DNA of 64,000 nt. Source: CAVPXC01 sp963709505 (GTDB lineage: Bacteria; Chloroflexota; Anaerolineae; JAAEKA01). Positions 16,604-25,913 of the stretch are shown piece after piece; position 1 is the first letter of the stretch; every line of letters starts with the position of its first letter. A program made the translations under genes and the position numbers. Under the pieces are notes generated by a model. It worked only from the letters and a program-made list of their open reading frames with translations. It was not told where the DNA came from and searched no databases. Where the stretch lies: the NCBI GenBank assembly GCA_963709505.1, contig CAVPXC010000010.1:1-64000 (forward strand), given 5' to 3'.

Positions 16604-17875
16604 TTACGATCCCCATCCTTTGGTAAACACCGGCCCCTCTTGGGCGGCAGGCTTGCGCAGCCGATAAATCCAGCGGATGATCTCCGGCGCGGCGATGAAG
16701 ACGATCACCAAGGCGATCACGATCGTGACGATGTCCACCGGGATCCGCGCGACCGATTGCATGCGGGTGGCGCCGTTTTTCAACGTGCCAAACAGCAGGG
16801 CGGCGAACAGCACGCCCACGGGATGGTTCTTACCCAGCAGCGCCAGGGCAATGGCGTCGAAGCCCATGCCGGCGGAAAAGCCCACGCCTACCCAGCGGTC
16901 CACCGCGAGCGTCTGCACCATCCCGGCCGTGCCCGCCAGCCCACCGCTGATGAGCATGATGACAATCCACAGTCGCTTTACATTTATACCGCTATACCTG
17001 GCGGCCTTGGGATTGGCGCCGACCATGCGGATTTGAAAACCCAGCGTGGATCGATACAAGATCCACCAGATCAGCCATACCGTGAAAAGCGCCAGAAAGA
17101 AGCCGGCATGGAAACGGTTGCCTGGCGTGGTGAAGAACCTTGGAATCCAGGCTGTAGCCAGGACAGGCGGGGTGACTGGCACATCGGGCCGAGCCATGGG
17201 ACCGCCCACTTTGAGCAGCCAGGCACTCAGGCTGATGGCGATCCAGTTCATCATGATGGAGTTGATGACCTCGTGCGCACCCGTGTAGGCTTTTAGCGCG
17301 CCCACGATCCCTGCCCAAATAGCGCCGCCAGCGATCCCCGCCAGCATCGCCAGCGGCAGATGGATGATCCACGGCAAGCCGGTGACCTTGAAGCCCACGT
17401 AGACCGCGCAGAGCGCCCCGACCAGCATCTGGCCCTCGCCGCCGATATTAAACAGCCCCCCTTGGAATGCGAACGCGACCGCCAGGCCGGCAAAAATATA
17501 GGGTACGGACTGGGTCAAGCTTTCGGATAAGGGGACCAAGGCAATGGCCAACTGCTGGGTGCCTTCACCGCTCAGCATAGCGCCGATGCCTCGAATGATG
17601 CCGCCGATGTTCAGCGATCCGTTGAGCATGGCGCCATAGGCCGTGGCCACCGTCTGTACCGTGATCTTCAACGCACCCATAGGGTCGTCGAAGAAGTGCA
17701 GCCAGGCGTTGACGACGTCTTTATCGGTCACCAGAATCAGAATGGCGCCGATGACCAAGGCGGTGAAGACGGCCAAGACTGGATAGAGGATCGCATCGAG
17801 CACCCGTGAACGCTTGGGTTTCGACTGGCCGCTGGCGGCTTGAGGAGTGGCAACAGGTACGGTCGATTCGGACAT
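16604..17875 (-). CDS. BMP-family ABC transporter permease 1 (NupP-like)
   Basis: About 423 residues; a permease of the same family as its neighbour but longer, with about ten spans, the segment FNIGGEGQMLVGALCAVYVG and GANPKAARYSGINVKRLW. I start at ATG 17875, behind AGGAGG; an ATG 11 codons upstream lacks a ribosome site. The C-terminus ends in the repeat-rich gap at 16577. Together with NupQ-like, the ATPase and the BMP protein it makes a nucleoside-type importer. Confidence 0.88.
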   Translation of the reverse strand: MSESTVPVATPQAASGQSKPKRSRVLDAILYPVLAVFTALVIGAILILVTDKDVVNAWLHFFDDPMGALKITVQTVATAYGAMLNGSLNIGGIIRGIGAMLSGEGTQQLAIALVPLSESLTQSVPYIFAGLAVAFAFQGGLFNIGGEGQMLVGALCAVYVGFKVTGLPWIIHLPLAMLAGIAGGAIWAGIVGALKAYTGAHEVINSIMMNWIAISLSAWLLKVGGPMARPDVPVTPPVLATAWIPRFFTTPGNRFHAGFFLALFTVWLIWWILYRSTLGFQIRMVGANPKAARYSGINVKRLWIVIMLISGGLAGTAGMVQTLAVDRWVGVGFSAGMGFDAIALALLGKNHPVGVLFAALLFGTLKNGATRMQSVARIPVDIVTIVIALVIVFIAAPEIIRWIYRLRKPAAQEGPVFTKGWGS

Positions 17876-17909
17876 CCTAGTCCTCCTGGTTGATAAAAAC
17901 CTGAGCAAG

Positions 17910-17966
17910 TACCGGACTCCCCGACTTGTCGGGGTCCGGTGATCCCGAACAAGTTCGGGAGTCCGC
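17910..17966. repeat. Composite palindromic repeat, ACCGGACTCC family
   Basis: ACCGGACTCCCCGACTTGTC then GGGGTCCGGT, followed by CCCGAACAAGTTCGGGAGTC. Two nested palindromes. A related arm is at 12407..12430. Confidence 0.75.
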
Positions 17967-17976
17967 GACTTGTCTG

Positions 17977-19542
17977 TCAGGTGACGATTTGTCTTTCCTT
18001 CGTGTCAGGCCTGGGTGCATGGGCCAAGGCCTCTTCCAGACTGTTGCCCGCCATCATCAGACCCACCTGCTCTTTTGACACGTCATCGGCGTCGACGACC
18101 GCAGTAAACTTGCCCTTGAAAATCACGGCGATGCGGTCAGATAGCCCCATGATCTCGTCCAACTCGGCGGACACCAGCAGCACGGCGGCGCCGCTGTCGC
18201 GCTTCTCGACCAGCCGGCGGTGGATGAATTCAATGGAACCGACATCCAATCCGCGCGTAGGTTGGTTGGCGATCAAGAGCCGGATCGGGCGGTTGAGCTC
18301 GCGCGCCACGATGACCTTTTGCTGGTTGCCGCCCGAGAGGTTGGAAACCGGCACGTCTGCGCTGGGAGTGCGGATGTCGAACTCCTTGATCAGGCCGTCG
18401 GCCTGGCCTTGGATCGCTTTCTCGTTGACGACCATGCCTTTGGAGAAAGGCTCGCGGTAGTAGGTGTTGATGACGAGGTTGTCGTGCACCGGAAACGACA
18501 ATACCAGCCCGTCCTCCTGGCGGTCCTCGGGGATGTGCGACACGCCGCATTCGGTGATCTTGCGCGGGCTGGCATTGGTGACGTCCTGGCCGTCGATGTG
18601 CACGGTGCCTTCCTGCACGGTGCGCAGGCCGGTCAGCGCCTCCACCAGCTCCGTCTGCCCGTTGCCCTGCACGCCGGCCACGCCCAGGATCTCGCCCGCG
18701 TGCACGTCGAGGCTGGCGCCGTTGACGGTCAGCTGCAGGCGGTTATCCAGCACTTTCAGGTTCTCGACCGCAAGCACTTGCTCGTCAGGGTGTGACGGTG
18801 TCTTATCGACCGTCAAGTCCACCTGCCGGCCGACCATCAACTCAGCCAACGTGGCCTGGCTGGCGCCCTGGGTTTTGGTCTCGCCCACCACCTGGCCGCG
18901 GCGGATGACCGTCACCCGATCGGCAAGATCCAGCACCTCGCGCAGCTTATGGCTGATGAAGATGATGCTCACGCCCTGATCCCGCAGGGAGCGCAGAATT
19001 CCGAAGAGGTCGTCGGCTTCTTGAGGCGTTAGCACAGCCGTTGGCTCATCCAAAATCAGGATGGTAGCGTGCCGGTAGAGCACTTTGATGATCTCGACGC
19101 GCTGGCGCACGCCAACCGAGATGTTCTCGACTTTGACCTCAGGATCGACGTGCAGGCCATGTTTTTGCGACAACTCGCGGATGCGATCGGCCACGGCCTT
19201 GCGGTTGAGCACCAGCCCTTTGGTGGGCTCGTCTCCCAGCATGACATTTTCGGTCACGGTGAGCACGGGGATGAGCATAAAATGCTGGTGAACCATGCCG
19301 ATACCCTGGCGGATGGCATCGGTCGGTCCGTTGATGTCTGTGCGCTGGCCGCGGATGAAGATCTCGCCCTCGTCGGGACGATACAGCCCGTAGAGGATGT
19401 TCATCAGCGTGCTTTTGCCGGCGCCGTTTTCTCCCAACAGGGCGTGGATCTCCCCTTCTTCCAAGGTTAGATTGATGTGATCATTTGCCAGCACGCCGGG
19501 AAACTGCTTGGTGATGTTGCGTAGCTCGAGAACTGGGGTCAT
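17977..19542 (-). CDS. BMP-family ABC transporter ATP-binding protein (NupO-like)
   Basis: A 521-residue ATPase with two ABC domains, as in sugar and nucleoside importers (RbsA, YufO). First domain: Walker A GENGAGKSTLMNIL, Q-loop near GMVHQHFM, Walker B ILDEPTAVL. Second domain: GVQGNGQTELVEAL (a degenerate Walker A, normal for the family) and the signature LSGGNQQKVIVARELNRP. It energises uptake through the two permeases that follow. The ATG at 19542 has GGAG six bases upstream; one codon pair earlier is another ATG. Confidence 0.92.
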   Translation of the reverse strand: MTPVLELRNITKQFPGVLANDHINLTLEEGEIHALLGENGAGKSTLMNILYGLYRPDEGEIFIRGQRTDINGPTDAIRQGIGMVHQHFMLIPVLTVTENVMLGDEPTKGLVLNRKAVADRIRELSQKHGLHVDPEVKVENISVGVRQRVEIIKVLYRHATILILDEPTAVLTPQEADDLFGILRSLRDQGVSIIFISHKLREVLDLADRVTVIRRGQVVGETKTQGASQATLAELMVGRQVDLTVDKTPSHPDEQVLAVENLKVLDNRLQLTVNGASLDVHAGEILGVAGVQGNGQTELVEALTGLRTVQEGTVHIDGQDVTNASPRKITECGVSHIPEDRQEDGLVLSFPVHDNLVINTYYREPFSKGMVVNEKAIQGQADGLIKEFDIRTPSADVPVSNLSGGNQQKVIVARELNRPIRLLIANQPTRGLDVGSIEFIHRRLVEKRDSGAAVLLVSAELDEIMGLSDRIAVIFKGKFTAVVDADDVSKEQVGLMMAGNSLEEALAHAPRPDTKERQIVT

Positions 19543-19646
19543 GGGCATCTCCAGCCGGGGTGTGAGGAGCTTGGCTTTTCAAGGGGTAACGCAAACCGCG
19601 AAACCAGCCTCATGCGAGATGTCTTCACGGCTCTTGTCTGAAAAAC

Positions 19647-19687
19647 CTACGTTGGTGCGGAACGGGGGCGGTCCCGCACCAACGTAG
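19647..19687. other. Hairpin downstream of the BMP lipoprotein gene
   Basis: Arms CTACGTTGGTGCGGAAC and GTCCCGCACCAACGTAG, one mismatch, 7-nt loop. It lies between the BMP gene and the ATPase gene. BMP proteins are needed in excess over the transporter, and such hairpins often protect the upstream message; that role is inference. Further decayed CAAATCCC-type repeats fill 19690..19800. Confidence 0.65.
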
Positions 19688-19821
19688 ATGGGGTCATGGT
19701 AGGCAAATCCCATCCGGGACTCACGTTGCCAATTTGCCCGCCGGATCTCCGGAACGCACATCCGCGACATGGAACCCGGACGGGATTTGCGCTTCAGCTT
19801 TAGGTATAGAAGAGATTGGCC

Positions 19822-21948
19822 TTAGGAGCCAGTCGCCAGGGTATCGATCTTACCGGCGGCGATATCCTTGGCGATCTGATCGAGCTCGGTCTTGAGCTCG
19901 GCTGGCACCTTGCTGTCGAAGGTGTGGAACGGCGCCAGGCCGACGCCGCCATTGGCGAAGGTGCCCATGTAGTCGTCGCCCAGAGTCAGGGTGCCGTCCT
20001 GCAGCGCCTGGATGGTGTCGTAGACAGCCTTGTCCATGTTCTTCAAGATGGAGGTTAGCCAGGTATCGGCGAAATCAGGCGCTAAGACGAACTGGTCGCC
20101 GTCCACGCCGATCATCATCAGGCCGCGCTCCTTGGCAGCTGCTGCGCTGCCCAGGCCGACCGGGCCGGCCACCGGCATGATCACGTCGCAGCCCTCGTCG
20201 AACAAGTTCTCGGCGAAGCGGCGACCATCGTCCGTCGACTCGAAGTTGCCGGTGAACATGCCGTCGTTGGTGGCGTTGTCCCAGCCGAGCACCTTGACCT
20301 CAGCGCTCTTCTGGGTGTTGTAGTAGTCGACGCCGTTCTGGAAGCCGACCATGAAGACGGTCACCGGCGGGATGTTGATGCCGCCAAAGGTGCAGACCGT
20401 GCCGGTCTCGCTCATGCCCGCTGCCAAATAGCCGGCCAGGAACGAAGGCTGGCTGGTGTCGAACTGCAAGCCCTTGACGTTCGGAGCGCTACTGGCCGAG
20501 TCGATGATCGCAAACTTGGCGTCCGGGTTGGCCTCAGCCGCCGCCTTGGTCGCATCCGCCAACAGGAAGCCGACCGTGACGATCAGGTCCTTCTTCTGCG
20601 AGAGGAATTCGTTGATGTTCTTCTCGTAGTCGGTCTGCTGTTGGCTCTCCAGATAGACCCCGTCGACGCCCAGGTCTTTCATGGCGTCCTCGACACCCTT
20701 CCACGCCGTCGCGTTGAAGGACTTGTCGTCGATGCCGCCCGTGTCCGTCACCTGCCCGATCATCAACTGCGGTCCGGCGGCTTTGACTTCACCCGTCATC
20801 GTGTTAACCTTACCGGCGGCGATATCCTTGGCGATCTGATCGAGCTCGGTCTTGAGCTCGGCTGGCACCTTGCTGTCGAAGGTGTGGAACGGCGCCAGGC
20901 CGACGCCGCCATTGGCGAAGGTGCCCATGTAGTCGTCGCCCAGAGTCAGGGTGCCGTCCTGCAGCGCCTGGATGGTGTCGTAGACAGCCTTGTCCATGTT
21001 CTTCAAGATGGAGGTTAGCCAGGTATCGGCGAAATCAGGCGCTAAGACGAACTGGTCGCCGTCCACGCCGATCATCATCAGGCCGCGCTCCTTGGCAGCT
21101 GCTGCGCTGCCCAGGCCGACCGGGCCGGCCACCGGCATGATCACGTCGCAGCCCTCGTCGAACAAGTTCTCGGCGAAGCGGCGACCATCGTCCGTCGACT
21201 CGAAGTTGCCGGTGAACATGCCGTCGTTGGTGGCGTTGTCCCAGCCGAGCACCTTGACCTCAGCGCTCTTCTGGGTGTTGTAGTAGTCGACGCCGTTCTG
21301 GAAGCCGACCATGAAGACGGTCACCGGCGGGATGTTGATGCCGCCAAAGGTGCAGACCGTGCCGGTCTCGCTCATGCCCGCTGCCAAATAGCCGGCCAGG
21401 AACGAAGGCTGGCTGGTGTCGAACTGCAAGCCCTTGACGTTCGGAGCGCTACTGGCCGAGTCGATGATCGCAAACTTGGCGTCCGGGTTGGCCTCAGCCG
21501 CCGCCTGGGTCGCATCCGCCAACAGGAAGCCGACCGTGACGATCAGGTCCTTCTTCTGCGAGAGAAATTCGTTGATGTTCTTCTCGTAGTCGGTCTGCTG
21601 TTGGCTCTCCAGATAGACCCCGTTGACGCCCAGGTCTTTCATGGCGTCCTCGACACCCTTCCACGCCGTCGCGTTGAAGGACTTGTCGTCGATGCCGCCC
21701 GTGTCCGTCACCTGCCCGATTGCCAACTTGGCCGCTTTGGTCGGTTCAGTGGCTTTGGTCGGCTCAGGAGCCTTGGTCGGTTCGGGAGCCTTGGTCGGCT
21801 CAGGGGCTTTAGTCGGCTCGGGAGCCTTTGTTGGTTCTACCGCGGCCGCAGGGACCTCGGTGGGTGTCGCTTCTTGTGACGGACAAGCCGCCAGGACCAT
21901 AGCAGCGACGACGAGAACGGCCAGTAGTAAGTACAGGCGCTTTTGCAT
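19822..21948 (-). CDS. BMP-family nucleoside-binding lipoprotein with duplicated domain
   Basis: A 708-residue lipoprotein. Signal peptide with lipobox LAAC (Cys about residue 22), a Thr/Pro/Lys linker of PTKAPE repeats (about 35-70), then two BMP (PnrA/Med-like) domains in tandem, each beginning AIGQVTDTGGIDDKSFNATA. The second copy starts near residue 395. The two copies are almost identical at DNA level over 912 bp (19850..20761 and 20810..21721), differing at three positions that I could find. Usual BMP proteins have one domain of about 330 residues. It is the binding protein of the importer encoded downstream (ATPase and two permeases). Confidence 0.92.
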   Translation of the reverse strand: MQKRLYLLLAVLVVAAMVLAACPSQEATPTEVPAAAVEPTKAPEPTKAPEPTKAPEPTKAPEPTKATEPTKAAKLAIGQVTDTGGIDDKSFNATAWKGVEDAMKDLGVNGVYLESQQQTDYEKNINEFLSQKKDLIVTVGFLLADATQAAAEANPDAKFAIIDSASSAPNVKGLQFDTSQPSFLAGYLAAGMSETGTVCTFGGINIPPVTVFMVGFQNGVDYYNTQKSAEVKVLGWDNATNDGMFTGNFESTDDGRRFAENLFDEGCDVIMPVAGPVGLGSAAAAKERGLMMIGVDGDQFVLAPDFADTWLTSILKNMDKAVYDTIQALQDGTLTLGDDYMGTFANGGVGLAPFHTFDSKVPAELKTELDQIAKDIAAGKVNTMTGEVKAAGPQLMIGQVTDTGGIDDKSFNATAWKGVEDAMKDLGVDGVYLESQQQTDYEKNINEFLSQKKDLIVTVGFLLADATKAAAEANPDAKFAIIDSASSAPNVKGLQFDTSQPSFLAGYLAAGMSETGTVCTFGGINIPPVTVFMVGFQNGVDYYNTQKSAEVKVLGWDNATNDGMFTGNFESTDDGRRFAENLFDEGCDVIMPVAGPVGLGSAAAAKERGLMMIGVDGDQFVLAPDFADTWLTSILKNMDKAVYDTIQALQDGTLTLGDDYMGTFANGGVGLAPFHTFDSKVPAELKTELDQIAKDIAAGKIDTLATGS
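19850..21721. repeat. 960-bp tandem duplication inside the BMP gene
   Basis: Positions 19850..20761 and 20810..21721 match base for base except near 20547/21507 (K versus Q codon), 20605/21565 (silent) and 20664/21624 (D versus N codon). Unit length is exactly 960 bp, so the frame is kept. Confidence 0.95.
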
Positions 21949-22154
21949 AGGTGATTCTCCTCCTATTGGGAATCCAAAAAACAGATGGTTAGATGGTCAA
22001 AGATGTGGGACTGCACGCCAACGCAGACCGGCCCAGGGAAACCAGGGGAAAGGGATGTTTGTCCGAGATGGGAGAGATTGGTTCAGGAGCCGGTCATAGG
22101 CAGCGTGTCCGTCCGATCTAAGTGACAGACAGAGAGCTAGCTCGCTTCGTTGCG

Positions 22155-22268
22155 ATCACCTCCTTATGCCGGGTGAGGAGTTCAAAGATGCAGGATAGGG
22201 TTTTATCCTGCACGAGGTAGTTGATTAGTGACAGAAGCCATTATAGCGCATGTGTTACGGGTAGGCAA
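22155..22268 (-). promoter_or_regulatory. Promoter and leader elements of the BMP operon
   Basis: On the minus strand TTGCCT (22263..22268), 17 bp, TATAAT (22240..22245). The leader to the ATG at 21948 is about 285 nt. It contains a hairpin with GCAGGATA/TATCCTGC arms (22190..22211) and AAGGAGGTGATC (22155..22166), a perfect match to the 16S anti-Shine-Dalgarno region with no start codon after it. I could not fit a purine riboswitch here. Confidence 0.55.
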
Positions 22269-22322
22269 GCGAACGACAGCTTTGCCTTCAAAAAAACACT
22301 CGGTGTGATGTTATAATAGTCG

Positions 22323-24354
22323 TCATGGCGCCATAGGTTCGGTAAGTGGCAGGTTTGTCAAGAGACAGTCGCCAGGCAGAGGCGCCTCCTCAGCCGTCAT
22401 TTCACCTGTCACCGGGTCAACTCCGGTCACCAATGTGCCTTGTGCCAGCCTGGCTTCGATTTCCTCCAGTGTGGCCTTGACATCGTCCGGGACCTGAGCC
22501 TCGGTATCGTGAAATGGGGCCAAGCCAATGCCGTTGTTTGCGACCTCATACATTGCCGTGCCATTCGTGAACGAGCCGCCTACCAGGCTTTTGATCGCGT
22601 CATACACGGCCTCGTCGGCGCGTTTCACCGCGCTGCTGAGCAGGTTCTTGGCGCCCTCTGTTCGACCCCGGTCGAAAGCCGTTACATATTGATCCAGATC
22701 TGCACCAATGGCCCAAACACCCTCTTGAGCTGCGCCTTGGATCGCGCTCACACTGGACGGGCCGCCGATGCCGGTCACCACGTCCGCGCCCCTTTCTGTT
22801 AGGCCTAGTGCGGATGCCCTGCCTTCCATTTCGCTAGCCATAGAATTGACATAAAAGAAAACGACGTTGCACTTTGGGCAAATACAGGTCACTCCAGTTT
22901 TGTAGCCAGAACGAAACGGTCTGAAAGCAGGATCTCCCTTGGTGGAGACGAGTCCGACGATCCTGCTCTTGACTCATCGAACCGGCCAGCACTCCGGCGA
23001 GAAAGCCCGCCTGATCCTCACGAAAGGCCAGTCCCTTCAGATTGGCTGGATAGGTCTCGTAGACGTGGTCAACGATGACGAACCGGGTGGCTGGGTGTTT
23101 CTCTGCAGCCGCCAGGGAGGCCTCGCTCATCCCGGGGCCCACAGCAATGACAAGATCAAACCCTTGGCCGGCAAACAGTTCGATGTTTCTTTCGTAGTCA
23201 CTTTGTCGGATCGTCTCGAGGATAGCCGTCTCGACGTTGAAATCGCCGGCGGCGCGCATCATGCCTTCATAGGCTGACTGGTTCAACGTGCCGTCTTCCA
23301 CGGTGCCACCATCGGTCACCAAGCCAATCCGATAGGGGCTGCTCACGCCTCTCCAGTTCTGTAGATCGATGTTCAATGTTAGAGCGGCCTGGCGCACCGG
23401 GTCGAACAGAGTGTCATCAGCCTCGGCAACGCCTTCCCACCCGTACATCGTAGAGAGCGCCTGCTTGCCCTTTGCGCGGGATGCCACGTCCTTCAGTGCC
23501 TTCTTGTAGGCGTCGGCGACCTCAGGCGGCACGTTAGGCCCGGCGACGATGGTGTCGTTAGGGATATCCTCTGTTTTGGCAAGAACCGCCGTCCTCTGGC
23601 TGATATCAGCTAGATCCTTCTCGAGATCGGCACGGATGTCGGCGGCGGTCGCAGCCGCATCCGCTTCACCGCGGTATACCGCAAGCGCTGCGGCAAAATG
23701 CGAGCCAGCGAAGTAACTTCTGCCCAGCTTGACACCGTTTTGCTCCAATAAGGCGACCGGGTAGAGATAGCCCGAGGCGCTGGCCGGATCGGTGAAGGCG
23801 AAGGTCTTGCCGTTCAGGTCGGCCACGGTTTCGATCCCCGAGTCAGCGCCTACAAGGATCTGGCCGTTGTAGAACTGGCTGCCAAAGCGGATCGACGTCA
23901 GCAATAGCTTGGCGTCCGGGCATTTGTCCTTGGCAATGACGTAGCTTAGGGTGGCCAGCCAGACGATATCCGCCTTGCCGGCGCACAAGGCTTCGATTGC
24001 AGTGGCGTAACTACTGGCGACCGAGGTGTCCAGATAGATGCCCTTTGCCTCCATCATCTCGTCCAGCTCACCTGCGCCGGCGAGGATTTTCTCGGTCTCG
24101 GCCGAGGGAACGAGGACCTGGATCAGAGGCATGGCCTCACTGCCTTTGACTGCGCTCGCGGTGGGCTGCTCAACCGGGGCGGCGCTAGGCTCAGTCGGGG
24201 TGACTGTAGGATGCTCGATAGAAAGCGTCGTCGGTTGTTCCTGCGGAACAGGCGGCGCCACAGCCGGCATTGCTTTGCTGCCGCAACCGGACACAACCAC
24301 GGCAACGACAATCAGGGCTGCCAGGAAAGAACAGAAACGCGGGTGCTTAGTCAG
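22323..24354 (-). CDS. PhnD-like plus BMP fusion lipoprotein, one frameshift
   Basis: The protein joins two solute-binding domains. Residues about 65-330 resemble PhnD/periplasmic phosphonate-type binding proteins (CAGKADIVWLATLSYVIAKD, DLNGKTFAFTDPASASGYLY). From about 345 on it is a BMP domain (YRIGLVTDGGTVEDGTLNQS, IRQSDYERNIELFAGQGFDL). I know of no standard protein with this order. The frame must skip one base near 22966..22972 to reach the BMP C-terminus. The only start that gives a signal peptide is CTG at 24354, six bases behind AAAGGAG, leading to a lipobox VVSGC. It lies just upstream of the BMP operon, on the same strand, and may feed the same permease. Confidence 0.72.
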
Positions 24355-24370
24355 ATTCTTCTCCTTTGGG

Positions 24371-24446
24371 GAATCCAGGACTTACGCCAAACGGGTCTCG
24401 ATACGGCAGCCTACTCGACCAGCGTTTTGCGTAAGTCCTGGAATCG
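24371..24446. mobile_element. MITE-like element with CCAGGACTTACGC ends
   Basis: Inverted ends GAATCCAGGACTTACGC and GCGTAAGTCCTGGAATC, about 20 bp each, enclose some 35 bp with no coding capacity. Size and ends fit a non-autonomous DNA transposon remnant. No matching transposase is in the window. Confidence 0.6.
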
Positions 24447-24469
24447 AAGAGCAGGCAAACAACAGCCCG

Positions 24470-25723
24470 TTAGCGGCGCGCCCGGCGCCGGTGAGGCGGA
24501 TCAGGCGACTCGTCCTCGACCGGCGGGCGGGTGAGTGGATCTGACATGAGAAATTCGGTGCGGGCTTGGAGATCGTCGGGCGACGCGTCTTCGTCACGAG
24601 CGGCAGCGTCCGTCTTGATACCGTATAGCTTGGCCAAGTCGGATCGGACCTCTGTCCACGCATAGCGCTCAGCAGACAAGCGCGCGTTGTTGGCCAGGCT
24701 TTCCGCCAGGAACGGGCGACCTAACACACGCAGCGTGGCTTCAGCTAACGCCACGGCGTCCCCCTCCTGCACCAGGAGGGCATCTACGCCATCGTGCAAT
24801 AGCTCGGGCATAGACCCAACGTTGGTTCCTACTACCACGGTGCCGCTAGCAGCGGCCTCCAGCACACGCTGAGGCAGGTTATCCAGGCTGGCAGTATGCC
24901 AGAACACGCTGGCCTCGCGCAATGTGGCGAGCCAACGCTCGCCTGCGAGCTCTGGGCGGTAGGCGATCGACCTCGCAATGCCAAGCGTATGGGCCTGCGC
25001 CCCGATGGCCTGGGCGAGGGAGCCGCGGCCTATCATCATGAGCCGCGCCTGCGGCAGCGTTTGCAACACCTTGGACAGCGCGACGAGCGCCATGGAGGGA
25101 TTGGCCTCTGGCTCAAGTACGCTTGCCCACAACAACAAGGGCGGCCAGGCGCTGCGGGCCAGGAAGGGGGTGTGTTCGGGAACCAATATGTTGGGCAAGA
25201 CGGCCGGCTCCAGCCCCTCGCGCTGAAAGATTTCTTTGAGGTAGTCTGACGTCACGGCAAAGCCGTGCGCCCGTTTGACCAATGGCCGAACCAGCCGCCA
25301 GCGCCGCGCCATGAAGGTTCTCGCCACGCCGCTCGAGTAGGTAATCACCACCCGGCGGTGGAAGATCCTTCCCAAGAACAGCGCCAGGGTCACCGGCAGA
25401 TAGAACCCCCAGAAGCTAGCGGCCTGAACGTGGACGACGTCAACGCGCGGCAGGGTCGCAAGGAGGCGCCAGATGATTACGGGGATCTGCACCAGCGGTA
25501 GCAGGTGGAGGCCGATCACCGGCAGACGACGGACGGAGGGCACGTCCGTGTTGACCCTCTGCACCCAGGCGCCCTCCTGCTGCAAAAGTTGGCACAACTG
25601 TTCCGTCTGACGGCTCAGATCGCCAGTGCGAGGAGGGAACGGGCCTATGATGCAGACGGGAAATCCGCGAAAGCCTGCGCCAGCACCGTTCAGGGCAAAT
25701 CGGTCGGTCCTTGTCGTCTCCAT
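24470..25723 (-). CDS. Glycosyltransferase family 4-type
   Basis: A 417-residue GT-B glycosyltransferase. N-terminal acceptor half begins FPVCIIGPFPPRTGDLSRQT; the donor half shows the retaining-GT signature with E residues in ASGTVVVGTNVGSMPELLHD. One hydrophobic patch near residues 75-125 (IPVIIWRLLATL, FYLPVTLALFLG) suggests membrane contact. The last 40 residues are polar and variable. I chose the ATG at 25723 because the -10 box sits 7 nt upstream; the ATG three codons earlier overlaps the promoter. Sugar and acceptor are unknown. It is divergent from parA. Confidence 0.82.
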   Translation of the reverse strand: METTRTDRFALNGAGAGFRGFPVCIIGPFPPRTGDLSRQTEQLCQLLQQEGAWVQRVNTDVPSVRRLPVIGLHLLPLVQIPVIIWRLLATLPRVDVVHVQAASFWGFYLPVTLALFLGRIFHRRVVITYSSGVARTFMARRWRLVRPLVKRAHGFAVTSDYLKEIFQREGLEPAVLPNILVPEHTPFLARSAWPPLLLWASVLEPEANPSMALVALSKVLQTLPQARLMMIGRGSLAQAIGAQAHTLGIARSIAYRPELAGERWLATLREASVFWHTASLDNLPQRVLEAAASGTVVVGTNVGSMPELLHDGVDALLVQEGDAVALAEATLRVLGRPFLAESLANNARLSAERYAWTEVRSDLAKLYGIKTDAAARDEDASPDDLQARTEFLMSDPLTRPPVEDESPDPPHRRRARR

Positions 25724-25730
25724 GATTGGC

Positions 25731-25759
25731 ATTGTACCACGGGCCGGTGGGAGTGCCAA
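25731..25759 (-). promoter_or_regulatory. Glycosyltransferase promoter, leaderless type
   Basis: TTGGCA (25754..25759), 17 bp, TACAAT (25731..25736). Both boxes match consensus at five of six positions. Seven nt separate the -10 from ATG 25723. Confidence 0.7.
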
Positions 25760-25838
25760 TCGTGACGTACAAATGGCCGTCGATGAAACGATGTCGATTG
25801 GCCTGCCTGCTGAGTAGGTAGACGCTGCGAGATTATGA

Positions 25839-25844
25839 TATAAT
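25839..25844 (+). promoter_or_regulatory. -10 box upstream of parA
   Basis: TATAAT, 70 nt upstream of the ATG of parA. No clear -35 box at 16-18 bp. Confidence 0.45.
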
Positions 25845-25913
25845 AGGGCCGTCATTCGATTGCAATCTGTCGTGACACAGAGGTTATCATCGCTGCTTCG
25901 ACAAGGGACGTCT

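Noticed and set aside
22140..22170. GATCACCTCCTTA on the plus strand looks like the 3' end of 16S rRNA
   Set aside because: The bases upstream do not continue as 16S rRNA. It is simply the complement of a perfect Shine-Dalgarno sequence in the BMP leader.
22155..22268. Purine riboswitch in the BMP operon leader
   Set aside because: I could not place the conserved junction bases or the three-helix layout; only a simple hairpin is visible.
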